A stretch of DNA of 64,000 bases from Pedobacter faecalis (GCF_030182585.1 NZ_JARXOW010000001.1:2944271-3008270); one strand, 5' to 3'; shown: positions 52,322 through 61,783, counted from the stretch's first letter. Made by a program: numbers and translations. Notes: a model not told the origin generated them from the sequence alone.

Positions 52322-53344
52322 ATGTCTAAGATTTTGGTGACCGGGGGTACCGGTTTCATTGGTTCGCATACGGTGGTTGAACTGTACAATGCCGGCTATG
52401 ATGTTGTTGTGATAGATAACTTGTCTAACTCGCACCCTAAGGTGCTAGACCAGATTGAAGCGATTACGGGAAAGCGACCGGAGTTCGCCTCGCTGGATTT
52501 GTGTGACGAGGCTGCCGTGAATGCTTTTGCTGAAGCGCACCGGGACATCTCAGGGGTGATCCATTTTGCGGCTTTTAAGGCTGTGGGTGAATCGGTACGC
52601 GAGCCCTTGAAATATTACAGAAATAACTTTTATTCACTGATCAACCTGATCAATGCCTATAACAGCACACTGAACCTGGTGTTTTCGTCTTCTTGTACGG
52701 TATACGGGCAGCCGGACGAACTTCCGGTTACCGAGGAAGCGCCGGTAAAACGGGCGGAGTCGCCCTATGGCAATACCAAGCAGGTTTCGGAAGAAATACT
52801 GAGAGAGACCTGTGCGGTTAGCGAGGAACTTAGGGTCATTTCCCTTCGGTATTTTAACCCGGTCGGCGCGCATGAAACTGCCCTGATCGGTGAGCTTCCG
52901 ATAGGTGTACCGCAAAACTTGGTGCCGTTCATTACGCAGTCGGCCATTGGTAAGCGCGGACCTATTACCGTGTATGGCAACGATTACAACACGCCCGATG
53001 GCTCGGCGATCCGGGATTATATCCATGTGGTGGATCTGGCTAAAGCTCATGTGGCCGCGATAAGGCGACTTGAAGAGAAGCGTGCTGCTGAAAACTACGA
53101 GGTATTTAACCTCGGTACCGGCCGGGGTACTTCTGTGCTTGAGGTTATTCATGCTTTCGAGGCATCTACCGGTCAGAAACTAAACTACCAGATCGGGCCA
53201 AGAAGGGAAGGTGACGTGGAACAGGTTTGGGGTGATGTATCGAAGTCGTCGAGAGACCTGGGCTGGACTGCTGAACTTGGTATTGAAGATATGATGTCTT
53301 CGGCCTGGAAGTGGGAGCAGTATATCCGGGATAATCCCTTTTAA
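52322..53344 (+). CDS. galE: UDP-glucose 4-epimerase
   Basis: Interconverts UDP-glucose and UDP-galactose with bound NAD. The 340-residue protein has GGTGFIGSH (8-16), HFAAFKAVGES, SSCTVYGQP, the catalytic SPYGNTK (YxxxK) and the RYFNPVGAH and SAIRDYIHVVDL segments, all standard for GalE. It lies 5 bases after the Uxs-like gene and 2 bases before a hypothetical gene; the three look like one transcription unit for envelope sugars. Confidence 0.95.
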   Translation: MSKILVTGGTGFIGSHTVVELYNAGYDVVVIDNLSNSHPKVLDQIEAITGKRPEFASLDLCDEAAVNAFAEAHRDISGVIHFAAFKAVGESVREPLKYYRNNFYSLINLINAYNSTLNLVFSSSCTVYGQPDELPVTEEAPVKRAESPYGNTKQVSEEILRETCAVSEELRVISLRYFNPVGAHETALIGELPIGVPQNLVPFITQSAIGKRGPITVYGNDYNTPDGSAIRDYIHVVDLAKAHVAAIRRLEEKRAAENYEVFNLGTGRGTSVLEVIHAFEASTGQKLNYQIGPRREGDVEQVWGDVSKSSRDLGWTAELGIEDMMSSAWKWEQYIRDNPF

Positions 53345-53346
53345 AA

Positions 53347-53910
53347 ATGCTTTTAAGTGCGCATAAGGAGCTTAAGGAAGAGATAAAGGCGCTGCCGGAG
53401 AAGGAGAAGGATAAGCTTTTACTGCGTCTGATTGCAAAAGATAAGGTGCTTACAGAGCATCTGCATTTTAAGCTTCTTGAGAATGAAGAAGATCTTGCGG
53501 CAAGGCAGGAGGCACTAACTTCTGTTATGGATGAAGTGCTAAGCCAGATAGCCACCCAGGGGATGCGCGATCCCAAAAGCGCGCTTTCTCAGTTCAGGAA
53601 ACTGATTAGCTCAGTAAATCATCATGCTAAGGTAACTAAAGATGCGGTGTCGGCTTTTGAACTGAAATTGCATCTATTGCTGCAGGTACCGCTCGACTAC
53701 AAGGTAGGGAGATTCAGCGCCATGTCCCGGTTCAGCGAGAAGCTAAGCATATATTTCATCAAAGCTGTGGCTTCGCTGCTAACAGGCTATCGAAAACTTC
53801 ATGAAGACATTCAGTATGACCTGAAAGACGACATGAATGCGCTGTTACTGAAAGCTGCTCCTTACAAGGATGTTATTCATACCGCAGCGCCTCTACCGGA
53901 TCAAGTTTAG
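53347..53910 (+). CDS. Conserved hypothetical helical protein
   Basis: A 187-residue protein I do not recognise. It is almost entirely alpha-helical and highly charged at the N-terminus (HKELKEEIKALPEKEKDKLLLRLIAKD), with no signal peptide or membrane segment. It may be a helical-repeat scaffold. It starts 2 bases after galE and is probably co-transcribed with it. Its last 38 bases overlap the convergent MacB-like permease gene. Confidence 0.72.
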   Translation: MLLSAHKELKEEIKALPEKEKDKLLLRLIAKDKVLTEHLHFKLLENEEDLAARQEALTSVMDEVLSQIATQGMRDPKSALSQFRKLISSVNHHAKVTKDAVSAFELKLHLLLQVPLDYKVGRFSAMSRFSEKLSIYFIKAVASLLTGYRKLHEDIQYDLKDDMNALLLKAAPYKDVIHTAAPLPDQV

Positions 53911-55105
53911 AAGCTTTTTTGGCGGGGTAATATCCAGATATAATTCCTACACCCACGCATAAGGCAAAGCCTATAGATATCCACTTCCAGGGAACAATGA
54001 AAGTACCGCCCATACTTAAGGATACGAGGTTTCCAATGGATATGCCGAGAAGGATTCCGAAAGCACCGCCAATGAGGCAGATGATCACGGCTTCAATAAG
54101 GAACTGCTTGCGGATAACGGCGGGGTTGGCACCGATGGCTTTGCGAAGTCCGATTTCCCGTGTGCGCTCGGTTACGGATACAAGCATAATGTTCATGAGT
54201 CCGATAGACGCACCTATGAGCGTAATGCCGCCTATGGCAATGCCGCCTAAAACAACGTAACGCAGGTTCTCAAACAGCGTTTGTGCCATGGCATCACTCT
54301 TGGTGATCTCGAAATTGTTGGGCTGAGTGATCTTCACTTTACGAATATTCCGGAACTGTGCAGTAGCTTCACCAATGACATTGTCCATCTGGTCATTTCT
54401 AGGCACAGTAACGGTGATGGTGTACGATGGATTGCTGCTGGGGTTAATCAGCTTTGCTTTGAGCAGCGGAATATACACGGCACGGTCGCCACTGAAGCCC
54501 ATGCTTTGACCCTTAGATGCGAGTATGCCGATAACTTTCAGCCGGCTGTTTCCTACATTGATCACTTTATCGAGCGGGTCTTCGTTACGAAACAGTTTAT
54601 CGGATACTTCTTTGCCGATGATGCATACGTTGTTGCCCGAGGTGACTTCTTTAATGCTGAAGTTTCTGCCGGAGGCCAGGCTAAGACCCTGTGCGTTCAG
54701 TCCGTTTTCGTCGATCCCCTGAATGTTGATGTTCGGATTTGTTTTGTTTTCTCCGCGTTTGACCGTAGCTCCGCCCGTTGCAAAGACGCTGACGGCTACT
54801 GTGGCGGGGGCATTAAGCTGTTCTTTGAAGCTGATGGCATGTTCGTACCGGATGGGTGGAAAAGGCTTTGGTCTTTTTCCGCCCCCGCCTATGCGTATGC
54901 CGGTGCCCCGGTTACGGATGGTGAAGGAGTTTGAACCCATACTCGAAAAGGTATCGGTCATGTTCTTCTTTACCGCATCAAGTGTGGTGAGTATACCTAC
55001 AAGTGCCGATAAACCGATGGCGATGATGAGTGCTGTCAGTAATGTTCTGAGCCGGTTGCTGCTTATAGACTGCAGGGCAAGCTTGATGTTCTCGGTATAG
55101 GTCAT
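53873..55105 (-). CDS. MacB-like ABC transporter permease (FtsX domain)
   Basis: A 410-residue inner-membrane protein with the MacB layout: an N-terminal membrane helix (about 20-42), a long periplasmic MacB_PCD domain (about 45-260) and three C-terminal segments of the FtsX domain (about 280-310, 335-360 and 372-395). RTREIGLRKAIGANPAVIRKQFLIEA-type coupling sequence (part shown) is diagnostic. The ATPase and a membrane-fusion protein are not nearby. Such systems move lipoproteins, toxins or peptides. Its 3' end overlaps the helical hypothetical gene by 38 bases. Confidence 0.9.
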   Translation of the reverse strand: MTYTENIKLALQSISSNRLRTLLTALIIAIGLSALVGILTTLDAVKKNMTDTFSSMGSNSFTIRNRGTGIRIGGGGKRPKPFPPIRYEHAISFKEQLNAPATVAVSVFATGGATVKRGENKTNPNINIQGIDENGLNAQGLSLASGRNFSIKEVTSGNNVCIIGKEVSDKLFRNEDPLDKVINVGNSRLKVIGILASKGQSMGFSGDRAVYIPLLKAKLINPSSNPSYTITVTVPRNDQMDNVIGEATAQFRNIRKVKITQPNNFEITKSDAMAQTLFENLRYVVLGGIAIGGITLIGASIGLMNIMLVSVTERTREIGLRKAIGANPAVIRKQFLIEAVIICLIGGAFGILLGISIGNLVSLSMGGTFIVPWKWISIGFALCVGVGIISGYYPAKKASKLDPVEALRYE

Positions 55106-55133
55106 CTGAGATGATAAAAGCTGTTTGCGGGAC

Positions 55134-55169
55134 GAAAACTAAAAAGTCCCGCTGTTAAGACAACGGGAC
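55134..55169 (-). terminator. Terminator of the A-type carrier gene
   Basis: Minus-strand stem AGTCCCG/CGGGACT (55163-55169 with 55144-55150), extended by three pairs after one mismatch, with a tail TTTTTAGTTTT down to about 55134. It lies 22 bases after the stop at 55191. Confidence 0.82.
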
Positions 55170-55190
55170 TGCTTATATGTTACATGTTTT

Positions 55191-55544
55191 TTAAACGGAG
55201 AAGCTGGTACCGCATCCGCAGGTGCTGCTTGCATTTGGGTTACTGAATGTGAATCCCCTTGAATTAAGCCCATCCTGCCAGTCGACCTGCATACCTAACA
55301 GGTACATCTGATGAGCCTTGTGCATAAACACTTTAATTCCGTCTATGATAAACTCCTGATCGCCCTCCTTTTTCTGATCAAAGCCCAGAACGTAGCTCAT
55401 CCCGGAGCAACCACCGCCCTCGACCCCAACGCGTAACCCAAATTCCTCAGATATTTCCTGCTGGTCTTTTAGTTTCAGCAGTTCTTTTACTGCTCCTTCC
55501 GTGAAAGTAACCGGTGCAAACGCTGTATCAACTGTACTACTCAT
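55191..55544 (-). CDS. A-type iron-sulfur carrier (IscA/SufA/ErpA family)
   Basis: A 117-residue Fe-S carrier that delivers clusters to apoproteins. The three family cysteines are present: VEGGGCSGMSY and the C-terminal CGCGTSF. The length matches. It stands alone, with a good terminator; the divergent gene upstream starts 90 bases away. Which apoproteins it serves cannot be told, though the window holds several Fe-S proteins (IspH, RlmD). Confidence 0.93.
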   Translation of the reverse strand: MSSTVDTAFAPVTFTEGAVKELLKLKDQQEISEEFGLRVGVEGGGCSGMSYVLGFDQKKEGDQEFIIDGIKVFMHKAHQMYLLGMQVDWQDGLNSRGFTFSNPNASSTCGCGTSFSV

Positions 55545-55633
55545 GGTGTATTATTTTTATCATGTAAATATAAATAATTTACACACTTTTGCCTTTACAG
55601 CGACTAATTTATTACCGTATCCAAACAATACAA

Positions 55634-56173
55634 ATGCAAGTAGAACCTATTATTTTTGATATTGCCCGGATTGCATGCAGTGGGGTTATTATTGTGGTGG
55701 CAGCTTATTATATCCTTAAAACCGATGTGGACCGTTACCTGAAAATTAAAGCCGCTCAGTACCGGAATACGGATAGCCAGTATGTATTGTCGCTGCGCCT
55801 GCAGGCACACGAACGGCTCATCCTGTTTGCTGAACGGATAAATCCTGCCAATTTGCTTTTGGCTGTGCATGATAAGGCGCTCAGCAAGGCGGGGATGCAG
55901 GCGGTTTTGCTTGAACAGATCCGGGCAGAGTATCAGCACAACGTCTCGCAGCAGCTTTATGTGAGTGGTGGCTTGTGGCAAATCGTCCTTAAGTTGAAAG
56001 AGGATACCATAGCCCTCGTCAATAATGTGAGCCGTACTTTGCCGGAAGACGCAAGCGGTACAGACCTGGGCAGGCAGATTCTAATTCAGCTGGCGGGTAT
56101 AAACGAAGCACCGTATGCGGCGGCACAGGAGCTTATCAGAAAGCATATTCACAAGGTTTATTCATATGAGTGA
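55634..56173 (+). CDS. Conserved hypothetical single-span membrane protein
   Basis: A 179-residue protein with one N-terminal membrane helix (about 8-27, [19 protein letters not shown]) and a cytoplasmic helical domain with the conserved-looking [20 protein letters not shown] segment. I chose ATG at 55634-55636; the frame is open 15 codons upstream without a better start. It overlaps the methylmalonyl-CoA mutase gene by 8 bases, so the two are translationally coupled. I do not recognise a function. Confidence 0.72.
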   Translation: MQVEPIIFDIARIACSGVIIVVAAYYILKTDVDRYLKIKAAQYRNTDSQYVLSLRLQAHERLILFAERINPANLLLAVHDKALSKAGMQAVLLEQIRAEYQHNVSQQLYVSGGLWQIVLKLKEDTIALVNNVSRTLPEDASGTDLGRQILIQLAGINEAPYAAAQELIRKHIHKVYSYE

Positions 56174-57713
56174 GAAAAAATTTACGACCAGTTCGGGTAT
56201 TGTGATTAAGGATGTGTACAGGGAGGCGGCGCCGATGAACGAAGAGCCGGGAGCGTTTCCCTTTACGCGGGGTATTCAGAAAGATATGTACAGGGGCAGG
56301 CTCTGGACCATGAGGCAGTATGCCGGGTTTTCCACGGCCGAGGCTTCAAACAAACGATACCACTACCTGCTTGCTCAGGGCACTACTGGTCTTTCTGTCG
56401 CATTCGATCTGCCTACGCAGATTGGATACGACTCTGATCATGAGATGGCTGATGGAGAGGTAGGCAAGGTTGGGGTGGCGATTGATTCGCTTAAGGATAT
56501 GGAGCTGTTGTTTGATGGGATCTCGCTAGAGAAAATTACGACCTCCATGACGATCAACGCGACGGCCTCCATCTTGCTTGCCATGTATATCGCGCTTGCA
56601 AGGAAGCAGGGGGCCGATCTTAGTCAGCTTTCGGGTACTATACAAAATGATATACTAAAGGAATACGCTGCACGGGGTACGTATATATATCCACCTAAGC
56701 CTTCTATGCGCATCATTACGGATATCTTTGAGTACTGCGCAAAGGAGGTTCCGAAATGGAATACCATATCCATATCAGGGTATCATATCCGCGAGGCGGG
56801 GTCGACTGCCGTGCAGGAACTGGCTTTTACACTGGCCAATGGCAAGGCCTATCTGAAAGCTGCTATGGATAAGGGCTTAGATATCAATGTGTTTGCCAAG
56901 AGACTTTCTTTCTTTTTCAATTGTCACAATAACTTTTTTGAGGAAATCGCAAAGTTCAGGGCTGCCCGGCGCATGTGGGCCGGCATTACAAGAGATTGCG
57001 GGGCTACCGACAGCAAGGCGCAGATGCTGCGGTTTCATACACAGACCGGTGGCTCTACCTTAACGGCACAGCAGCCTTTAAATAACGTAGTGCGGGTAGC
57101 AAATCAGGCGATGGCTGCGGTACTTGGCGGAACGCAGTCGCTCCACACGAACGGCTACGACGAAGCCTTGTCGCTCCCCACCGAGTCGGCCGCCCGGATA
57201 GCCCTGCGCACCCAGCAGATCATTGCGCATGAGAGCGGGGTAACAGATACGGTCGACCCGCTGGCGGGCTCGTATTTTGTGGAGACGCTTACCAATGACA
57301 TGGAAGCTGCGGCTAAGGTCTACCTGGATAAGATCGATGCGATGGGCGGGGCGGTGAATGCGATAGAGCAGGGGTATATTCAGGAGCAGATTGCCGAGGC
57401 AGCCTACCAGTACCAGACGGAGGTAGAAAAGGGCGACCGCGTCATTGTAGGTGTGAATAAATATGTGCAGGATCAAGAGGCTTCGGGCGAGGTCTTTGCT
57501 GTAGATGAATCGATACGGCTGGTGCAGATGGAGAAGCTGAAAAAGCTGCGGGCGGAGCGCGACCAGGCGGCGGTAGATAAAGCCCTGTCAGATCTGGCTT
57601 CAGCAGCACGTGGAGAAGCTAATCTGATGCCTCATATAGTGGTCGCCGTCGAGGCCTACGCTACCTTAGGGGAGGTTTCTGACACGTTAAGAAGTATTTT
57701 TGGCGAGTACTGA
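56166..57713 (+). CDS. Methylmalonyl-CoA mutase family protein, large (catalytic) subunit without B12 domain
   Basis: A 515-residue (beta/alpha)8 acyl-CoA mutase domain. [36 protein letters not shown], the [15 protein letters not shown] stretch and [29 protein letters not shown] segment (parts shown) are strong marks. RQYAGF resembles methylmalonyl-CoA mutases, whereas isobutyryl-CoA mutases tend to have RQFAGF. The C-terminal cobalamin-binding domain (DxHxxG) is absent, so a separate small subunit must be encoded elsewhere. ATG at 56166 overlaps the preceding gene by 8 bases. Confidence 0.9.
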   Translation: MSEKKFTTSSGIVIKDVYREAAPMNEEPGAFPFTRGIQKDMYRGRLWTMRQYAGFSTAEASNKRYHYLLAQGTTGLSVAFDLPTQIGYDSDHEMADGEVGKVGVAIDSLKDMELLFDGISLEKITTSMTINATASILLAMYIALARKQGADLSQLSGTIQNDILKEYAARGTYIYPPKPSMRIITDIFEYCAKEVPKWNTISISGYHIREAGSTAVQELAFTLANGKAYLKAAMDKGLDINVFAKRLSFFFNCHNNFFEEIAKFRAARRMWAGITRDCGATDSKAQMLRFHTQTGGSTLTAQQPLNNVVRVANQAMAAVLGGTQSLHTNGYDEALSLPTESAARIALRTQQIIAHESGVTDTVDPLAGSYFVETLTNDMEAAAKVYLDKIDAMGGAVNAIEQGYIQEQIAEAAYQYQTEVEKGDRVIVGVNKYVQDQEASGEVFAVDESIRLVQMEKLKKLRAERDQAAVDKALSDLASAARGEANLMPHIVVAVEAYATLGEVSDTLRSIFGEY

Positions 57714-57731
57714 AAATGTGTTAAAAAATAG

Positions 57732-57740
57732 TTATCCACA
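57732..57740 (+). promoter_or_regulatory. Consensus DnaA box upstream of dnaA
   Basis: TTATCCACA, an exact match to the DnaA box, in the 193-base spacer before dnaA. An AT-rich run follows at about 57796-57840. I found only this one perfect box, so autoregulation of dnaA or part of an origin are both possible. Confidence 0.7.
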
Positions 57741-57906
57741 GAAAAAATTGAGGTTAAGAGTAGTATGATATTGCTGGTTAGACAGTTACCGAATAATTGA
57801 AAATTATGTTTTTTTTGTTGATAATTTTTTGAATATTCGATCTGTCGAAACGCCGCTTTTTTTTATGTCGTATCGCCACTGTAAACCAACAAATTATATG
57901 ATAACA

Positions 57907-59337
57907 ATGGAAAAAACTTGTACAGAAGTATGGAAAAACTGTCTCCAAATCATAAAGGATAACATTCCAAACCAGAGTTTCAAAACCTGGTTTGAGCCGA
58001 TATCCGCATTGAAACTGGAAGGCAATGTTTTGACCATACAGGTGCCAAGTTTATTCTTCTATGAGTGGTTGGAAGAGCATTATGTAGGGCTGTTGCGCAA
58101 GACGGTGAAGAAGCAGCTGGGCGAGGAAGGACGGCTCGAGTATAATATAGTGGTCGACAAGTCTTCCAACTCGGGTTCTCCTTACACGACAAACATGCCG
58201 AGCAATGGCAATGGGGCGGAAGCTAAACGTCAGTCGATGCCGATTCCGGTGTCCATCAACAAGGATATCAAGAACCCTTTCATCATTCCTGGTTTAAAGA
58301 AACTGAATGTTGATCCCCAATTAAATTCCAACTATACTTTTGAGAACTATATTGAAGGCGACTGCAACAGGCTTGCAAGGTCTGCCGGTTACGCCGTAGC
58401 CGCGAAACCTGGGGGTACTTCTTTTAATCCGCTGATGATCTATGGAGGAGTGGGTTTGGGTAAAACACACCTTGCACAGGCCATCGGAAATGAGATTAAG
58501 CGCAATGTGCCGGATAAGCTGGTGATCTATGTGTCGTGTGAGAAGTTTTGCCAGCAGTTTGTAGACTCACTGAAAAATAACACCATCAATGATTTCGTGA
58601 ACTTTTACCAGGCGATGGATGTGATCATTATGGATGATGTTCATAACTTCGCGGGCAAGGAAAAGACACAGGATATCTTCTTCCATATTTTCAATCATCT
58701 TCACCAGTCTGGCAAGCAGGTGATCCTTACTTCTGATAAGGCGCCTAAAGATCTGGCCGGACTTGAGGAGCGCTTGCTCAGCAGATTTAAATGGGGTCTG
58801 TCTGCAGATTTGCAGATTCCGGATCTGGAGACAAGGATTGCCATATTAAGGAAAAAGATGTATGCTGACGGTATTGATCTTCCGACGGAAGTGATAGAAT
58901 ACGTAGCGCATAATATTGATAACAACGTTCGTGAGCTGGAAGGCGCAATGGTGTCCCTGCTTGCACAGTCTACACTCAATAAAAAGGATATAGACCTGGC
59001 GCTTGCCAAGCAAATGCTGAAGAATTTCATAAAGAACACTTCGAAAGAGATATCTATGGAATATATCCAGAAGCTTGTTTGTGAATATTTCGAGGTGCCT
59101 GTAGATATGGTAAAGTCGCAGACCCGCAAGCGTGAAATCGTTCAGGCGCGTCAAATCTCCATGTACTTGTCGAAAAGCCATACAAAATCTTCCCTGAAAA
59201 CTATCGGGGCTTTCTTTGGCGGCCGCGACCACTCTACGGTAATTTATGCATGTCAGACCGTAGAAGATCTGATTGATACAGATAAGAAATTCAAAGGGTA
59301 TGTCAACGACATACAGAAGAAATTAAAGATGAGTTAG
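57907..59337 (+). CDS. dnaA: Chromosomal replication initiator DnaA
   Basis: Binds DnaA boxes and opens the origin. I chose ATG at 57907-57909 (MEKTCTEVWKN), giving 476 residues; the longer frame starts with an unlike stretch. Domain I (about 1-80) is followed by a short linker, the AAA+ domain with Walker A GGVGLGKT (180-187) and Walker B VIIMDDVH (239-246), and domain IV with GGRDHSTVIYACQ, the DNA-binding signature. A consensus DnaA box lies 167 bases upstream. Confidence 0.97.
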   Translation: MEKTCTEVWKNCLQIIKDNIPNQSFKTWFEPISALKLEGNVLTIQVPSLFFYEWLEEHYVGLLRKTVKKQLGEEGRLEYNIVVDKSSNSGSPYTTNMPSNGNGAEAKRQSMPIPVSINKDIKNPFIIPGLKKLNVDPQLNSNYTFENYIEGDCNRLARSAGYAVAAKPGGTSFNPLMIYGGVGLGKTHLAQAIGNEIKRNVPDKLVIYVSCEKFCQQFVDSLKNNTINDFVNFYQAMDVIIMDDVHNFAGKEKTQDIFFHIFNHLHQSGKQVILTSDKAPKDLAGLEERLLSRFKWGLSADLQIPDLETRIAILRKKMYADGIDLPTEVIEYVAHNIDNNVRELEGAMVSLLAQSTLNKKDIDLALAKQMLKNFIKNTSKEISMEYIQKLVCEYFEVPVDMVKSQTRKREIVQARQISMYLSKSHTKSSLKTIGAFFGGRDHSTVIYACQTVEDLIDTDKKFKGYVNDIQKKLKMS

Positions 59338-59342
59338 GGAGG

Positions 59343-59894
59343 CTATTTCAGCACCCCTAACTTCATTAATCCGTAAAATAGCGCTGTAGTGTGCAGCGAC
59401 TGTGCAATCTGGTTTTCCAGTAGTAATTGCTTTACCTCCTCAATGGTATATTCCTCTACTTCCAGTACCTCATGCTGATCAAGATGCTGCTCATGTGTTT
59501 TAACCCCTCCGGTAAGTAAGTACATGTAAGTGATGTTGTTTGCTGTAGCCGGATTGGGATACGAGGTAGCCAGTAATTCGATGCTCGGAAAGGTATAGCC
59601 GGTTTCTTCCAGCATTTCCCTTTTTATCGCAGTTTCCGGATCTTCATCTCCATCGATCACTCCGCCTGGTATTTCCAGGGATATAATGTCGCCCGCATGG
59701 CGGTATTGCCGCACCATCAGGATGGTGTTGTTTTCGGTTAGGGCAACAGCATTAACCCAGTTGGGGTATTCCAGCACGTAATAGTCGTCTTTTATTTGTC
59801 CGTTCTGCAGATCGCAGGTATCGACACGAAGTGTCGCCCATTTCTCTTTCACCAGGTATCTGGTGGAAAGTGTTTTCCATTTATGTAATTCCAT
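59343..59894 (-). CDS. Nudix hydrolase
   Basis: A 183-residue pyrophosphatase of the ADP-ribose-pyrophosphatase-like group. The Nudix box is perfect: GVIDGDE, seven residues, then REMLEETGY. The N-terminal LHKWKTLSTRYLVKEKWATLR-like strand (part shown) and MVRQYRHA are typical of NUDT5/NudF-type proteins. Substrate (ADP-ribose or another nucleotide sugar) is not certain. Convergent with dnaA, 5 bases apart; 15 bases after the upstream TPM gene, so probably the last gene of the LemA unit. Confidence 0.9.
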   Translation of the reverse strand: MELHKWKTLSTRYLVKEKWATLRVDTCDLQNGQIKDDYYVLEYPNWVNAVALTENNTILMVRQYRHAGDIISLEIPGGVIDGDEDPETAIKREMLEETGYTFPSIELLATSYPNPATANNITYMYLLTGGVKTHEQHLDQHEVLEVEEYTIEEVKQLLLENQIAQSLHTTALFYGLMKLGVLK

Positions 59895-59909
59895 GTGTGC
59901 TTTTTTGGA

Positions 59910-60677
59910 TTACCAGCTTCCGCTGCTGCCACCACCTCCAAAACTTCCTCCGCCGAAACCACCGAAACCACCGCCGCTGCTTCCGCCTCCCCAGCCTCCG
60001 CCGTGACCCGAGCTTCGTCCCCCGCCGAGTAGCATACTCCAGAACAATGCATCTGCAACGCCGCGACTGCCAATGACCTGTCGGCCACCACCGCCGCCGC
60101 CACCTCTTTTGATGAGGATAACAATGATCACAATGATCAGTAAGAGTATAGCTGCCGATGGAATCCCTCCACCTTTTCTACCCCTGGGTTTGTCTTGCTT
60201 GTACTCACCTTTGGTGTAGCTGATGATCGCATTGGTTCCCGATTCGAGTCCGCCATAATAATCTTCCTGTTTAAAAAAGGGCTTGATGTCGTTTTCGATG
60301 ATACGCTTGGCATACACGTCCGGGAGCACGCCCTCTAAGCCATAACCCGTCTGTATAGATATTTTCCTGTCGCCCAAGGCCACAACGATCATCACGCCAT
60401 TGTTATTCTTAGCGCCGCCCACGCCCCACTTTCTGCCCAGTTCAAGGGCATATTCATTGATGTCGTAGTCGCCCACCGTCTTCACAATAGCAATCGCAAT
60501 TTGCGTGGAGGTGGAGTCGTCAAAAGCAACGAGCTTCCGTTCCAGACTGTTGAGTTGCTGGGCCGACAAGGTGCCGGTATAATCGTTCACCAGTTTTGAC
60601 GGCTTGACCGGGAGGTTCTGGCCAAATGCGAAACAGGCGATGAAACTAAAGACCGCTGCGATACATAGTTTTTTCAT
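59910..60677 (-). CDS. TPM-domain protein with Gly/Ser-rich tail (YgcG-like)
   Basis: A 255-residue membrane protein: signal peptide (1-19, ending FGQ), TPM domain (about 28-150) with LNSLERKLVAFDDSTSTQIAI and NNNGVMIVVALGDRK, one membrane helix (about 172-187) and a tail of almost pure Gly/Ser (about 190-255) ending GGGSSGSW. TPM proteins resemble a photosystem II repair phosphatase, but their bacterial role is open. It sits between another TPM gene and the Nudix gene, in an operon headed by lemA. Confidence 0.88.
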   Translation of the reverse strand: MKKLCIAAVFSFIACFAFGQNLPVKPSKLVNDYTGTLSAQQLNSLERKLVAFDDSTSTQIAIAIVKTVGDYDINEYALELGRKWGVGGAKNNNGVMIVVALGDRKISIQTGYGLEGVLPDVYAKRIIENDIKPFFKQEDYYGGLESGTNAIISYTKGEYKQDKPRGRKGGGIPSAAILLLIIVIIVILIKRGGGGGGGRQVIGSRGVADALFWSMLLGGGRSSGHGGGWGGGSSGGGFGGFGGGSFGGGGSSGSW

Positions 60678-60680
60678 GGC

Positions 60681-61124
60681 TTAGCGATCTTTAGGTTTAT
60701 CCATGAAAACGATATCGTTGGGCAGTTCGTTGATGTCGTCATGCGCTGAAGGAAAGAACGTAGCCAGTTTTTCACCTGCCAGCGTAACGCCGGCAATGAT
60801 GCCCTGAGCAAGATTTCCAGCGGCAAAATGTGCTTGCATGGCTACCTTGGTCGTCTCCCAGAAATCGGGGGGTACAACGCGGTTGATCCCGCTGTCGCCG
60901 ATAATAGCAAATTTATGGTCCTCATAAGCAAGGTAAATCAGCACGCCGTTGTGACGTGCTGTTTTATCCATATCGAGTTTTGTGAAATATGAGGTAGCCT
61001 GCTCAAAAGCATCACCCTGACAGTGTTTGTCAATAGCCACCCTGATCTCTCCCGACGTATTTTTTTCTGCACTGGCAATCGCGTCGGCGATCAGGTCCTG
61101 TTCGTATTTACTGAATAACCCCAT
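60681..61124 (-). CDS. TPM-domain protein, short form
   Basis: A 147-residue protein with a TPM domain and no signal peptide or Gly-rich tail. Typical stretches are DLIADAIASAEKNTSGEIRVAID, the KTARHNGVLIYLAYED core and FAIIGDSGINRVVPPDFWE. It lies 3 bases after the LemA gene's neighbour and 3 before the long TPM gene, so the trio is one operon. A short cytoplasm-side partner of the long TPM protein is possible. Confidence 0.88.
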   Translation of the reverse strand: MGLFSKYEQDLIADAIASAEKNTSGEIRVAIDKHCQGDAFEQATSYFTKLDMDKTARHNGVLIYLAYEDHKFAIIGDSGINRVVPPDFWETTKVAMQAHFAAGNLAQGIIAGVTLAGEKLATFFPSAHDDINELPNDIVFMDKPKDR

Positions 61125-61126
61125 CC

Positions 61127-61708
61127 CTAGAACTCTACCTTTGGAGCATTTTGAGCACCTGCGTCTGCTTTAAAGGCGGCCTTCTGACTAAAGCCAAATA
61201 TTCCGGCGGTAAGGTTGTTGGGGAAAGATCTGACCTTGGTATTGTATACCTGTACGGCATCGTTAAAATCTTTACGCGCTACTGTAATACGGTTTTCTGT
61301 ACCCTCCAGCTGTGCCGACAGGTCGCTGAACTGTTGGGTAGCCTTCAACTGAGGATAGTTTTCGGTAAGCACCATAAGCCGGCCAAGCGCCTGGCTAAGC
61401 TGACCTTGCGCAGCCTGATATTTCTGCATGTTTTCCTCGGTAAGTTTATCAGGGTCAACAGTGATCTGGCTTGCTTTTGAACGCGCTTCTATAACCTGGG
61501 TAAGCGTAGTCTGCTCAAACTTTGCGGCACCTTTTACGGTGCTGACAAGGTTGGGGATCAGGTCTGACCGGCGCTGATACTGTGTTTCTACCTGTGCCCA
61601 TTTGGTCTTAACATCTTCGTCAAGTCTCACAAGATCGTTATACCCGCAACCGCTGAAAACGACTAATAAAACCACAACTCCTAATACTGCTAATACTACT
61701 TTTTTCAT
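61127..61708 (-). CDS. LemA family lipoprotein
   Basis: A 193-residue coiled-coil protein with an N-terminal lipobox, VVFSGC (about residue 21), then YNDLVRLDEDVKTKWAQVETQYQRRSDLIPNLV-type LemA core (part shown). FNDAVQVYNTKVRSFPNNLTAGIFGF is the family's C-terminal mark. LemA genes often pair with TPM genes in bacteria, as here. The function is unknown; envelope or stress maintenance is a guess. First gene of the LemA-TPM-TPM-Nudix unit. Confidence 0.93.
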   Translation of the reverse strand: MKKVVLAVLGVVVLLVVFSGCGYNDLVRLDEDVKTKWAQVETQYQRRSDLIPNLVSTVKGAAKFEQTTLTQVIEARSKASQITVDPDKLTEENMQKYQAAQGQLSQALGRLMVLTENYPQLKATQQFSDLSAQLEGTENRITVARKDFNDAVQVYNTKVRSFPNNLTAGIFGFSQKAAFKADAGAQNAPKVEF

Positions 61709-61783
61709 TGTTTTTGTGTTTAATCCGGATGCGCCTCACGCCCCGCTTTGTTGGTTAATTTACAAATTAGAACTCAACTTTCG

